A DNA stretch of 32,057 bases from Lachnospiraceae bacterium. GTDB lineage: Bacteria; Bacillota; Clostridia; Lachnospirales; Lachnospiraceae. The DNA is taken from assembly GCA_018056425.1 (NCBI GenBank), contig JAGPFR010000028.1, positions 1-32,057 of the forward strand. The letters are read 5' to 3'. Position 1 is the first letter of the stretch. Every line of letters starts with the position of its first letter. The notes beneath the pieces were generated by a model, which made no database searches, had not been told where the DNA came from, and saw only the letters and a list, made by a program, of their open reading frames with translations. The translations under genes and the position numbers were made by a program. Positions 6,904-15,116 of this stretch are shown one piece after another.

Positions 6904-9900
6904 ATGGCTTTAAAGTACAATGCTTTTATTTCATACAGACATTCGGAACTGGACAGTAAAATAGCGTCCGAAGTTCAGACTCGTCTTGAGAGATTCCGCA
7001 TTCCGAAAGCTATTGTCAAGAAGACCGGAATAAAGAGATTTGAGAGGATCTTCCGTGATAAGGAGGAGCTTCCAATTACAAGTGATCTTAATGATGATAT
7101 AGAGCAGGCTCTTGCAAATTCGGATAATCTTATCGTTATCTGTTCGACCAGGACAAGTGAATCCGTCTGGGTCTTAAAAGAAATCGAAACCTTCCTTAAA
7201 TATCATGATAAAAAACACATCTTCACTGTTCTTGCAGACGGAGAGCCCGAAGAAGTTATTCCCGATATTCTCATGCATGACACGGTTACGAGAATGCTTC
7301 CCAACGGCACTGTCGAAACCAGAGAAGAATACATAGAACCTCTCAGCTGTGATTATCGTATGGATATCAAGAAAGCACGCAAGATCGAGCTTCCCCGTCT
7401 TGCTGCGCCTATGATCGGATGTTCGTATGATGAATTGATACAGAGAAGAAGACAGTATATCAGGCGCAGAAATTCCATTATCGGTCTTTCCGCGACTGCG
7501 ATGCTTGCTGCGATCATCGGTTATCTTACATGGAGTCTTCTTAAGATACAGATGAACTATGATCTGGCACAGTCAAATTTCGAATTAGCTCAGCAAAACC
7601 TCGCGATGGCAGAAGCCAACTTACAGACCGCCCAGGAAAACTATATGGAATCTCTGCGCAATCAGTCCGTATATCTGGCTTCGGAATCGGCGGAACTTCT
7701 TAATGAGGGAGACAGACTCGGTGCCGTTCAGCTGGCGCTTGCGGCTCTGCCTTCGGAGAGCTTCGACAGACCGATTACAAGTGAGGCGGAATTTGCACTG
7801 GCAAATGCTCTGGGGGTATATCTTACTCCCGGACTATCGGATTCCGCCGCCATGTGGAATTACGGTTCGGGATACAGGATTGAGAAGTTTCGCATAGATC
7901 CTCTCAATCTCAGAGTTGCATCCCTTGATACTCTCGGCAATCTGAATATATGGAGTCTTGAGGATCATACACTGCTTAAGACATTCATTTCGGAAAGATC
8001 GAAACTGTACAATTTCTTTATAGCTCCCGGAGGAAGACCGGTTCTTGCCTACAGCGATGAGATCCGGGTTATTGACAGTGATCTGGAAACAGAGCTGTGG
8101 AGCATGCCGATAGATAATTCTCTCAGTGCGTCTTCTGTTTTTGACTCTTTCAGGCTTTCTGATGACGGATCTGAATTGCTGTATCATGCCCACGGTAAGT
8201 TTGTTGTAATTGATTTTATTACCGGAGAAGAAAAGCTTCAGTACGATATCAATGATTATCTTGAAGATCCGGGAGAATATGCCTGGGGACTAAGTATCAG
8301 CAAAGTCGCTATTTCCCCGGATAATTCAAAGATTGCATTAGTCTATAACTACAATCTCGATGACAAGGGAGTCGTAATATTTGACAGGGAAACAGAGGAA
8401 TGGATCCTGCTCGGTAATGGGTTTTCGTATATGCCCGATATTGTTTTCAGTCCCGATTCCCAAAAACTGATCTTTTCTGCGGAATTAGACGTTAATAACA
8501 ACAGCTATGCTTTCAGCGGAATGCAGGTACTCAAAGAAAACGAGAGGCTAATCTATTGTTATGATACGGAAACGGGTAAGCAGTTGTGGGTCAACAGCAT
8601 TTCACATACTCTTGTCGGATATGAAAACGGAATGATGGTTGTTAAATGCGGACAGGGAGATTCTGCCTCGGATGCCGTAGCGGTTTCTTTTTCCAACAGA
8701 TGTGTGATCATTGATCTGCAGACCGGTGAAAAACTGACCGAAAAAGAGCTTCTGTCCGAGTACATAGATGCGTATCTCAGTGAAGACGAAACAACGCTAT
8801 ATTTTATCCTCAGAAACGGTCAGCTTATGCAGCTTGATCTGGAGGATCCTGAAAGTGCAATGCTCGGCTATGGAATGTTTGGGGATAGGGTTGAAGATTC
8901 GAGTGTATTTACCGGAACGGACGGTTATACACACTACCTGATCCAGAATGATGACAGCAATTATCTGACTGAATACAGCTCGTTTTTCTATGACACCGGA
9001 TATAATCCTATCCTTGAAACCGGAATCGGAGGTATCCGTGTTTCTATCGTTTCCGGAAAACGTCTCCTGGGTCTTGATGGGGATATGAACCTGTACTGTG
9101 TGGATATGACCACGGGAAATGTTGTCTGGACCACAAAGGTAGAGGGGGATAACTATACCGCCGTAAAATTTCTCGGAAGCGATGAGTTCGGAAATGTTTA
9201 TATGAACAACTCCAGTTCTATAGACGGCGACTACGGTGATAAGCTGTATAAGATAGATATGTCAAGCGGTGACATCAACATGGTAGCTGACTTGGATTAT
9301 TCTCCGATTACAATGCATACCGATTATGTGGGCGACTGCATCTATATCAGTTATTCGGGAGGGTATTCGAGCAATCCTTACATTCTGAAATATAATACTT
9401 CGGACGGAAGTTCCGAGGAGATTGAACTGGATCGCGGAGATATCGAGTACATGCCAATGTGCGATCTGTATGTTTCGGGGGACGGAAAGTATGCTGTTTT
9501 GGTGGATACACTCAGTTCCAACGGGGTGACATATTTGGCCAATCTTGAAACAGGAACCATGATCACACTTGATATTACCGGTTTTACATTTGCTTCCTGG
9601 AGCCCCGATTCGGAATGGGTTGCGATATCAAACGGAGAAACTGTAAATATCTATGAAGCGGGCGGACCCAGAGCTGCCGTTATATCGGGACTTGAAACAG
9701 CAGTTTCTGATGTGTTCGTATGTGAAAAAGGGATTTTGGTAATGATGGATAACGGTCTGGTCGGACTTTATGATAAGGACGGCAATATGACAGGCAGTTT
9801 GGATGCTTTCCGCGGGAATATATCCTCTGCATTAATAGATTATACCAATACATCTTTTGAGATTTATGATGATATCCTTATCATTAACTTCGGCGATTAT

Positions 9901-10137
9901 TCCTCTGTGATATATCTTGATGATTTTAAAGTCAAGACAATCATTGCCGGACTGCTGGGATTTGATTCGGATTCCGAAAAGCTCTATGTAAGAATATACG
10001 GAAACATCCGTGGCGCAGGTTCGATGGGATATTTTAAGATCAGAAGCATTGAAGATCTTATCGCCGAAGGAATACAGTTTGTAGGTGATGCGGAGATGAC
10101 TACCGACATGAAGAAGAGATACGGAATAGAAGATTAA
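6904..10137 (+). CDS. TIR domain - transmembrane - beta-propeller protein
   Basis: 1077 residues from the ATG at 6904, selected because AAAGGAG sits 7 nt upstream; a GTG at 6874 in frame lacks a site. Residues 1-125 form a TIR domain opening with YNAFISYRHSE. The segment SVWVLKEIETFL has Trp89 and Glu93, matching the W-x3-E pattern that holds the catalytic Glu of NAD-cleaving TIR domains such as SARM1. A single membrane helix lies at about 191-213, preceded by an Arg-rich stretch (RRRQYIRRRN), then a coiled coil of four 7-residue repeats (220-247). Residues 300-1060 are repetitive WD40/PQQ-like blades (SPDS, DTETGKQLW, DMTTGNVVW). The positive-inside rule puts TIR in the cytoplasm and the propeller outside. 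I recall this family as frequent in Clostridia without known function; signalling or phage defence are inferences. Confidence 0.9.
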   Translation: MALKYNAFISYRHSELDSKIASEVQTRLERFRIPKAIVKKTGIKRFERIFRDKEELPITSDLNDDIEQALANSDNLIVICSTRTSESVWVLKEIETFLKYHDKKHIFTVLADGEPEEVIPDILMHDTVTRMLPNGTVETREEYIEPLSCDYRMDIKKARKIELPRLAAPMIGCSYDELIQRRRQYIRRRNSIIGLSATAMLAAIIGYLTWSLLKIQMNYDLAQSNFELAQQNLAMAEANLQTAQENYMESLRNQSVYLASESAELLNEGDRLGAVQLALAALPSESFDRPITSEAEFALANALGVYLTPGLSDSAAMWNYGSGYRIEKFRIDPLNLRVASLDTLGNLNIWSLEDHTLLKTFISERSKLYNFFIAPGGRPVLAYSDEIRVIDSDLETELWSMPIDNSLSASSVFDSFRLSDDGSELLYHAHGKFVVIDFITGEEKLQYDINDYLEDPGEYAWGLSISKVAISPDNSKIALVYNYNLDDKGVVIFDRETEEWILLGNGFSYMPDIVFSPDSQKLIFSAELDVNNNSYAFSGMQVLKENERLIYCYDTETGKQLWVNSISHTLVGYENGMMVVKCGQGDSASDAVAVSFSNRCVIIDLQTGEKLTEKELLSEYIDAYLSEDETTLYFILRNGQLMQLDLEDPESAMLGYGMFGDRVEDSSVFTGTDGYTHYLIQNDDSNYLTEYSSFFYDTGYNPILETGIGGIRVSIVSGKRLLGLDGDMNLYCVDMTTGNVVWTTKVEGDNYTAVKFLGSDEFGNVYMNNSSSIDGDYGDKLYKIDMSSGDINMVADLDYSPITMHTDYVGDCIYISYSGGYSSNPYILKYNTSDGSSEEIELDRGDIEYMPMCDLYVSGDGKYAVLVDTLSSNGVTYLANLETGTMITLDITGFTFASWSPDSEWVAISNGETVNIYEAGGPRAAVISGLETAVSDVFVCEKGILVMMDNGLVGLYDKDGNMTGSLDAFRGNISSALIDYTNTSFEIYDDILIINFGDYSSVIYLDDFKVKTIIAGLLGFDSDSEKLYVRIYGNIRGAGSMGYFKIRSIEDLIAEGIQFVGDAEMTTDMKKRYGIED
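7561..7644 (+). repeat. Four 7-codon repeats encoding a coiled coil
   Basis: Codons 220-247 of the TIR gene read DLAQSNF, ELAQQNL, AMAEANL, QTAQENY: a heptad with Ala at position 3, Gln/Glu at 4 and Asn at 6. It follows the membrane helix and probably forms a stalk or dimerisation coil. Confidence 0.75.
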
Positions 10138-10146
10138 GAATTATTA

Positions 10147-10183
10147 AAAAAGGGCCGTATGGTTAAACCATACGGCCCTTTTG
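10147..10183. terminator. Bidirectional intrinsic terminator between TIR and DHH genes
   Basis: Near-perfect palindrome: AAAAGGGCCGTATGGTT on the left, one central A, and its complement ending in CCCTTTT on the right. It has A-rich and T-rich flanks on both strands, so it can stop transcription from either convergent gene. Confidence 0.92.
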
Positions 10184-10190
10184 TTATGCT

Positions 10191-11714
10191 TTATACAAGT
10201 TCGTAGCTTTCTTTGAAAAGGTCTTTTCCTATTATGTACACATCGTCGGTATCCGAAGCTTTCATGGCCAGATAATCTCCGACTTCTCCGTTCAGATAAT
10301 CATTCTTAAGCCACTTGGTAAATACCTTGGCTCTTCTCTTGAGAGGTTTTGCAAGTATGTGATTTCCCCCTGTTGAGACACAGAGATGAGCTACCGGTAC
10401 AAGGTCTATGGTCTCCGTTGTGGAAGTGATCCTGACGGTAGGAGAGTATTCGAGTTTAAGATCGTACTTTCCTTTTATCTTCTTGTAATTCTTCCGAAAT
10501 ACTGTCTGAGTCGAAGGATAAACCTCACCTCTTATACCTATCATGATGACGGTATCTTCCTGAACGGTCAGATACAGGTCACCTTCAAGGGTTCTGACCA
10601 TGATCTTGGTTCCGATGGGAAGGAACTCTTTGGGGATGGCATATCCCTGTTTGATGGGCATTTTTACATATTCCTTCATGCCGCGCGTTGAAACTTTGGT
10701 CTTCCCTGCATAGATCACATCAACACTTGAGAAGTAATCGTGCATTCTTTCCCTGAGGATCGAAGTGACGACCGCGGTTTTTTCTTTATCCGTACACTCG
10801 GCATATTTTTTGTATTCCTGAGTAAGGAGTTCGTTCTGGATAAATCCGCCGGCTTTATTGATATGTCCTCCGCCGCTTCCTATGTGTTCGGAGATATATG
10901 CGGCAAGTTCATCCGCACGGACCTCGGCGTAGTCACTTCTTACGGAATACTTTACTCCGTAATCGAGAACCGAAAAGACAAGACATACATTTACCGAATC
11001 TACCGACAGGAAGAAGTCGCTGATAAGTCCGAGTATGTTGGGGTCACAGGGCTGTGCTTCGAGGATCGCATAGTTGTGATCCTGATGATATTCGACACCC
11101 AAAAGTGCGATGCCTGCAATCTTTGCCTCTTCCAGCGATATGTTCATACCGTTCAGTCTGCGGAGAAGTGCCTGGTCGACATAGATATCTTCGAGCATAT
11201 CCTTGTCCAGAGGATGGAACAGCTCGGAAAGAGAATTGGTGTCCGTAAAGAGCCCGTAGTACATGGCCGATGACACTTCGGGACCCGGATTGTATTTTTC
11301 TTTTCTCATCATGTCCCAGATGACCGTGCAGCAGCATCCGATACCGGATCTGATCTCGCAGAGCTTGGGAAGCTTTTTGCCGGGTGCTACCTGATGATGG
11401 TCGATGATAGCTATTGCCCGGGCATCAAACATGGTTACATTACTCTCGCCGTACTGGCAGTCGCATGTCAGAAGAAGGTCGGGATTACCGATGTTTGAAG
11501 GCTCATATTCAATAGGAATATTGAGAGCTTCGATAAGATATTCAAGATTTGATTTGGAGATCTTCTTTTTACCCGAATAAATGAAACGGACATCCTTTCC
11601 CTTATCCGCAAAATATGAATAGAGAGCAAAACCCGATCCGATGGCGTCCGCATCAGGGTTGTCATGACACTGTATAACTATTCTGTCAAACCTTAGCAAA
11701 TCCGACAGTTTCAT
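10191..11714 (-). CDS. DHH-family phosphoesterase with C-terminal extension
   Basis: 507 residues; NrnA-type nanoRNase/pAp phosphatases are usually about 310-330. The core (1-330) has HDNPDADAIGSG (17-28), TCDC near 83, DHH at 105-107 and GSGGGH (279-284), which are the metal- and substrate-binding motifs of DHH/DHHA1 enzymes. It could degrade short oligoribonucleotides or dephosphorylate pAp or a cyclic-dinucleotide product. Residues 331-507 form an extra region of about 175 residues that I do not recognise; it contains two similar stretches (VIMIGIRGEVYP..VFRKNY near 389-410 and VYIIGKDLFKESY near 492-504). No membrane helix or PAS/GGDEF domain is visible, so it is not GdpP. AAAGGAG precedes the ATG. 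Precise substrate uncertain. Confidence 0.85.
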   Translation of the reverse strand: MKLSDLLRFDRIVIQCHDNPDADAIGSGFALYSYFADKGKDVRFIYSGKKKISKSNLEYLIEALNIPIEYEPSNIGNPDLLLTCDCQYGESNVTMFDARAIAIIDHHQVAPGKKLPKLCEIRSGIGCCCTVIWDMMRKEKYNPGPEVSSAMYYGLFTDTNSLSELFHPLDKDMLEDIYVDQALLRRLNGMNISLEEAKIAGIALLGVEYHQDHNYAILEAQPCDPNILGLISDFFLSVDSVNVCLVFSVLDYGVKYSVRSDYAEVRADELAAYISEHIGSGGGHINKAGGFIQNELLTQEYKKYAECTDKEKTAVVTSILRERMHDYFSSVDVIYAGKTKVSTRGMKEYVKMPIKQGYAIPKEFLPIGTKIMVRTLEGDLYLTVQEDTVIMIGIRGEVYPSTQTVFRKNYKKIKGKYDLKLEYSPTVRITSTTETIDLVPVAHLCVSTGGNHILAKPLKRRAKVFTKWLKNDYLNGEVGDYLAMKASDTDDVYIIGKDLFKESYELV

Positions 11715-11799
11715 TTTACGGTCTCCTTTTCATGTGATAAAATGCAGTTACTTCTGTTATTATACAATACATGCGTATTATGAGAAAGCGGTGATTGTT

Positions 11800-12681
11800 A
11801 TGAATATTCTTGTCCTTGGCGGAAGTTATTTTCTGGGATACAGATTTGTAAAACTCGCCGTTTCGGCCGGACATAATGTCACGGTCTTTAATCGCGGTAA
11901 CAGACCTCTTAATATGGAAGGAGTCTCTGAGATAAGGGGCGACAGAAGCATACCGGAAGATCTTACGAAGATCACCGGGCAGTTCGGTGCTACGGTTGAT
12001 TTCTGCGCATATGAAAAGGGAGATATACTCCGCATAAAGGATGCTCTCGGTGACAGGACCGGAAGATATGTATTTATAAGCACCGTTGATGTATATGAAA
12101 GAGGCACCGGGAAACTGCTTGATGAAAGCAGCCCTTTTGAGACCAGGGATTTCGGAGGGGAAGCCGGCGCATATATATTAGGAAAAGTATCTCTTGAAAA
12201 AGAAATCGAAGCTTTCCCCGACAGATGTGTGCTGAGACCGTCGATCATTTACGGACCCGGGAATTACGCGCCCAGGGAAAACATCTATTTTAAATGGATA
12301 AGCGCTGCCGGACAGATACTTGAGCCAAAGCCGTCGGACGGATTCTTCCAGATGGTCAGCGTATCGGATGTTGCAAGAGCTGCGATTGAAGCATGTACCT
12401 CGGTTTCTTTTGCCGGAAAGGCGTTTAACGTAACTTCCTCCTGTACATATACATATGAAGATTTTACAGGTATCCTTAAGGAAGTTACCGGGACCGGTTT
12501 CGAAGTTATAGGCATAACACCTGAGGAAGCGTTTATGCAGCAGGTACCGTTCCCGTATCCCGTAGTCAGGGCTGAATCCGAGAGGTATGACGGAAGCGAA
12601 CTTGAAAAGACGGGTTTTAAATATACAGATATTAATGAAGGCATGAAAGAAGCCTGGGAGAATTATGTACATAGCAAGTAA
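11800..12681 (+). CDS. NAD-dependent epimerase/dehydratase-like protein
   Basis: 293 residues from the ATG at 11800, where the Rossmann motif begins immediately (MNILVLGGSYFLG, with G7, G8 and G13); an upstream in-frame ATG at 11734 would add residues with no homologous role and no ribosome binding site. GGTGA lies 5 nt before the chosen start. The fold is an extended short-chain dehydrogenase: NAD(P)-binding N-terminus, VFNRGN at the end of beta-2, and LRPSIIYGPGNY in the second half. The usual Tyr-x3-Lys is represented by YILGKVSLEK near residue 125. Substrate is probably a nucleotide sugar, but nothing nearby confirms that. It overlaps the next gene by 17 nt, so the two are co-translated. 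Confidence 0.85.
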   Translation: MNILVLGGSYFLGYRFVKLAVSAGHNVTVFNRGNRPLNMEGVSEIRGDRSIPEDLTKITGQFGATVDFCAYEKGDILRIKDALGDRTGRYVFISTVDVYERGTGKLLDESSPFETRDFGGEAGAYILGKVSLEKEIEAFPDRCVLRPSIIYGPGNYAPRENIYFKWISAAGQILEPKPSDGFFQMVSVSDVARAAIEACTSVSFAGKAFNVTSSCTYTYEDFTGILKEVTGTGFEVIGITPEEAFMQQVPFPYPVVRAESERYDGSELEKTGFKYTDINEGMKEAWENYVHSK

Positions 12682-13561
12682 TTGGAAAGATTATGAAGTA
12701 CTTGATACCGGAAACGGGGAGAAGCTTGAGAGATGGGGGGATTATATCCTTGTAAGACCCGATCCCCAGGTTATCTGGAAGTGTGACCATAAACATCCCG
12801 GCTGGAAAAATAATGACGGACACTACCACAGGTCCTCCAAGGGCGGAGGCGAGTGGGAGTTTAAAGGCCTTCCCAATGAGTGGAGCATCTCTTACGATCT
12901 GAATAGTATCCACGAAAAGCTGTCTTTTAATCTGAAGCCTTTTGCGTTCAAGCACACGGGAGTTTTTCCCGAGCAGGCGGCAAACTGGGAATGGACTTCT
13001 TCTATAATAAAGAAGGAAGTTGAAAAAAGATCGGAAGGCGATCCGGTTAAGGTGCTTAATCTGTTTGCATATACCGGCGGAGCCACCATGGCTGCTCTGG
13101 CAGCAGGTGCGAGTGTAACCCATGTTGACGCTTCAAAAGGAATGGTTGGCTGGGCCAAAGAAAATGCTGCTTCAAGCGGGCTTTCGGACAGACCCGTAAG
13201 ATGGCTTGTGGATGACTGCGGTAAATTTGTAGAGCGCGAGATCAGACGCGGCAATAAGTACGACGGAATAATAATGGATCCTCCTTCATACGGAAGAGGA
13301 CCCAAGGGCGAGATATGGAAGATTGAAGAAAGCATATGGCCTTTTCTGGAAAACTGCGTTCAGCTTCTGTCAGACAGACCGCTTTTCTTCTTAATTAATT
13401 CCTATACCACGGGACTTCAGGCGGGAGTTCTGGATCATATGATGGGAAAGCTCATTACTCCGAAGTTCGGAGGAAAATGTGAGTCCGACGAGGTGGGACT
13501 TCCCGTGTCCGGAACGGATCTGGTTCTTCCCTGCGGCGCAAGCGGAAGATGGGAAGCTTAG
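12665..13561 (+). CDS. Class I SAM-dependent methyltransferase (RlmI/COG1092-like)
   Basis: 298 residues. The SAM-binding motif I is VLNLFAYTGGATMAALAAGA (130-149), the acidic end of beta-2 is VTHVDASKGMV, and the catalytic-site motif is DPPSYGRG (205-212), typical of RNA methyltransferases of the RlmI/RlmK group that modify 23S rRNA bases. It lacks an obvious N-terminal PUA domain, having instead about 100 residues with many aromatic and charged positions. It overlaps the upstream epimerase gene by 17 nt; GGGAG precedes its ATG. A position just ahead of the ribosomal cluster fits an rRNA-modifying role, but neighbourhood alone is weak evidence. Target base unknown. Confidence 0.85.
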   Translation: MYIASNWKDYEVLDTGNGEKLERWGDYILVRPDPQVIWKCDHKHPGWKNNDGHYHRSSKGGGEWEFKGLPNEWSISYDLNSIHEKLSFNLKPFAFKHTGVFPEQAANWEWTSSIIKKEVEKRSEGDPVKVLNLFAYTGGATMAALAAGASVTHVDASKGMVGWAKENAASSGLSDRPVRWLVDDCGKFVEREIRRGNKYDGIIMDPPSYGRGPKGEIWKIEESIWPFLENCVQLLSDRPLFFLINSYTTGLQAGVLDHMMGKLITPKFGGKCESDEVGLPVSGTDLVLPCGASGRWEA

Positions 13562-13611
13562 AAAAGTTGTGGCAGCAGGCGTAAATGACCACCAGATATA
13601 GCATCTTTTTG

Positions 13612-13655
13612 TTGCAAAAAAATTTTACTGAAAAAAATTAAAAATTTTTGTTGCA
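13612..13655. repeat. A/T-rich inverted repeat upstream of the S10 promoter
   Basis: TGCAAAAAAATTTT (13613-13626) is nearly complementary to AAAATTTTTGTTGCA (ending 13655). The phased A and T tracts could act as an UP element for RNA polymerase alpha, common for ribosomal promoters; the right arm runs into the -35. Confidence 0.45.
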
Positions 13656-13679
13656 TTTATTATAAAAGGTGTGTATGAT
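13651..13679 (+). promoter_or_regulatory. S10 operon promoter
   Basis: -35 TTGCAT (13651-13656), 17-bp spacer, -10 TATGAT (13674-13679, 5 of 6 consensus). Transcription should begin near 13686 and give a leader of about 295 nt before rpsJ. Confidence 0.7.
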
Positions 13680-13685
13680 ATCAAA

Positions 13686-13981
13686 TGCTGTGACGTGATA
13701 GCTGTGAAGCGTGAGGTTGCAGGTAAGGAAACATCCGAACCTGGTTTTTCCGCGGAGCGAATGTCAAGTTACAAAACTGACGACAAGTCACTGTACCATT
13801 ACAGTCTGCCTCAGGCAGAAACGACGTGTGGCCTGCAAAGGAACCGGGGCCAAGGTTTCGTCCGCGTAAGCGGGTAGGAAACACACGGGCAAGTGTACAG
13901 TCACCGCTTGTCGCAAGATTGCGGGATAACTTCTAATAAAAGGAGATCCTGCGAAATCGCGAAAAGGAGGCGACTTTTTTT
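13686..13981 (+). promoter_or_regulatory. Structured 5' leader RNA of the S10 ribosomal operon
   Basis: The region between the promoter and rpsJ has no convincing ORF but many stems. These are CAGGT/ACCTG (13720-13743) with inner GGA/TCC, GTC-AGTT/AACT-GAC (13763-13781), TCTGCC/GGCAGA (13805-13819), CCGC-GTAA-GCGG (13862-13873), ACAC/GTGT (13883-13896) and CGCAA/TTGCG (13912-13923). The segments GTAGGAAACACACGGGCAAG and GTACAGTCACCGCTTGTCG look familiar from other Lachnospiraceae S10 leaders, from memory. An L4-type autoregulatory or attenuation role is likely by analogy with other S10 leaders, not shown here. Confidence 0.7.
13957..13974 (+). promoter_or_regulatory. rpsJ ribosome binding site inside a small stem
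   Basis: AAAAGGAGG (13962-13970) is enclosed by TCGC (13957-13960) and GCGA (13970-13973). A second SD-like AAAAGGAG lies at 13937-13944 with no start codon at usable distance. GTCGC (13910-13914) could alternatively pair with GCGAC (13970-13974). Confidence 0.45.
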
Positions 13982-14299
13982 ATGGCAAAATCAGTAATGA
14001 GAATTACACTTAAGGCTTATGAGCACGAACTCGTTGATGCATCCGCAGCAAAGATCATCGAGACTGCTAAGAAGAACGGCTCTAAGGTTTCCGGACCTGT
14101 GCCCCTTCCTACCAAGAAAGAGGTAGTTACCATTCTTCGTGCAACTCATAAGTATAAGGATTCCAGAGAGCAGTTCGAGCAGAGAACCCACAAGAGACTT
14201 ATCGACATTTCCGCTCCTACTCCCGGTACCATCGAGTCCTTACAGCGCCTTGAGATGCCTGCCGGTGTCTTCATCGATCTCAAGATGCTCAACAAATAA
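13982..14299 (+). CDS. rpsJ: 30S ribosomal protein S10
   Basis: 105 residues, normal length. S10 binds the 30S head and also joins NusB in antitermination complexes. The opening [27 protein letters not shown] and the conserved loop region [13 protein letters not shown] and HKRLIDI are diagnostic. First gene of the ribosomal supercluster; its AGGAGG lies 11 nt before the ATG, a rather long spacing, inside a possible hairpin. A 107-nt gap with a CGC-GAAA-GCG hairpin (14335-14344) and GTGCC/GGCAC repeat follows before rplC. Confidence 0.98.
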   Translation: MAKSVMRITLKAYEHELVDASAAKIIETAKKNGSKVSGPVPLPTKKEVVTILRATHKYKDSREQFEQRTHKRLIDISAPTPGTIESLQRLEMPAGVFIDLKMLNK

Positions 14300-14334
14300 G
14301 GCAAGTAACGAAAACAATCTCTACTATACACGAA

Positions 14335-14386
14335 CGCGAAAGCGGTCCAATATGTAGACAATTATGTGCCATAAGGCCCGGGCACT
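14335..14386 (+). promoter_or_regulatory. Hairpins in the rpsJ-rplC gap
   Basis: CGC-GAAA-GCG (14335-14344) is a GNRA-loop hairpin; GTGCC and GGGCAC further on can form a second stem. There is no T tract, so these are not terminators; they may be mRNA processing or stability elements. Confidence 0.35.
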
Positions 14387-14406
14387 GATTAAGAGAGGAA
14401 AAGGAA

Positions 14407-15090
14407 ATGAAAAAGGCAATACTTACAACAAAGGTCGGAATGACTCAGATCTTTGCAGATAACGGAGAGCTTATCCCCGTTACCGTACTTCAGGCAGGTC
14501 CCTGCGTAGTAACTCAGGTTAAGACTGCAGAGAACGACGGCTATGAAGCAGTCCAGGTCGGCTTTGTCGATATGAAGGACAAGGTTGTTGAGAAGGACGG
14601 CAAGGGCGATAAGAAGATCGCACACAGAAATGGTGCAACCAAGGCTGAAGCAGGACATTTCAAGAAGGCCGGCACCACTTCCAAGAGATACGTCAGAGAG
14701 TTCCGTTTTGAGAACAGCGCTGAATACAATGTAGGCGATGAGATCAAGGCAGACATCTTCGCAAACGGAGATCACATCGACGCATCTGCGATCACCAAGG
14801 GAAAAGGCTTCCAGGGTGCAGTCAAGAGACTCGGCCAGCACAGAGGACCCATGAAGCACGGTTCCAAGTTCCACAGACATCAGGGATCAAACGGCGCTTG
14901 TTCATCCCCTTCAAGAGTTTTCAAGGGAAAGGGAATGCCCGGACACATGGGAAGCGTCAATGCAACAGTACAGAACCTCGAGATAGTCAGAGTTGATGCT
15001 GAGAAGAATCTCATTCTTGTTAAGGGCGCAGTACCCGGAGCAAAGAATGCTCTCGTCACCATCAAAGAGACTACCATCGCAGAAGTTTGA
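14407..15090 (+). CDS. rplC: 50S ribosomal protein L3
   Basis: 227 residues. L3 is an early 23S rRNA-binding protein with an extension reaching the peptidyl transferase centre. The start [16 protein letters not shown] and the extension region [22 protein letters not shown], followed by MPGHMGS, are classic L3. The methylated Gln of the extension loop in other bacteria falls in this segment. GAGAGGAAAAGGA precedes the ATG. rplD follows after 26 nt. Confidence 0.98.
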   Translation: MKKAILTTKVGMTQIFADNGELIPVTVLQAGPCVVTQVKTAENDGYEAVQVGFVDMKDKVVEKDGKGDKKIAHRNGATKAEAGHFKKAGTTSKRYVREFRFENSAEYNVGDEIKADIFANGDHIDASAITKGKGFQGAVKRLGQHRGPMKHGSKFHRHQGSNGACSSPSRVFKGKGMPGHMGSVNATVQNLEIVRVDAEKNLILVKGAVPGAKNALVTIKETTIAEV

Positions 15091-15116
15091 TCGCGGCGAA
15101 AGGAGGACAGATAGAA

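Noticed and set aside
10740-11273. 177-codon plus-strand frame opposite the DHH gene
   Set aside because: The minus strand has clear DHH and GGGH motifs; the plus frame has no recognisable protein.
13562-13650. Terminator after the methyltransferase gene
   Set aside because: Only a 3-bp GAT/ATC stem before TTTTT is present, too weak to call; read-through into the S10 operon cannot be excluded.
13671-13877. 68-codon frame in the S10 leader, and a 67-codon frame opposite
   Set aside because: The sequence is dominated by hairpins, the start has no ribosome binding site and the frames end without relation to rpsJ; RNA structure explains the region better.
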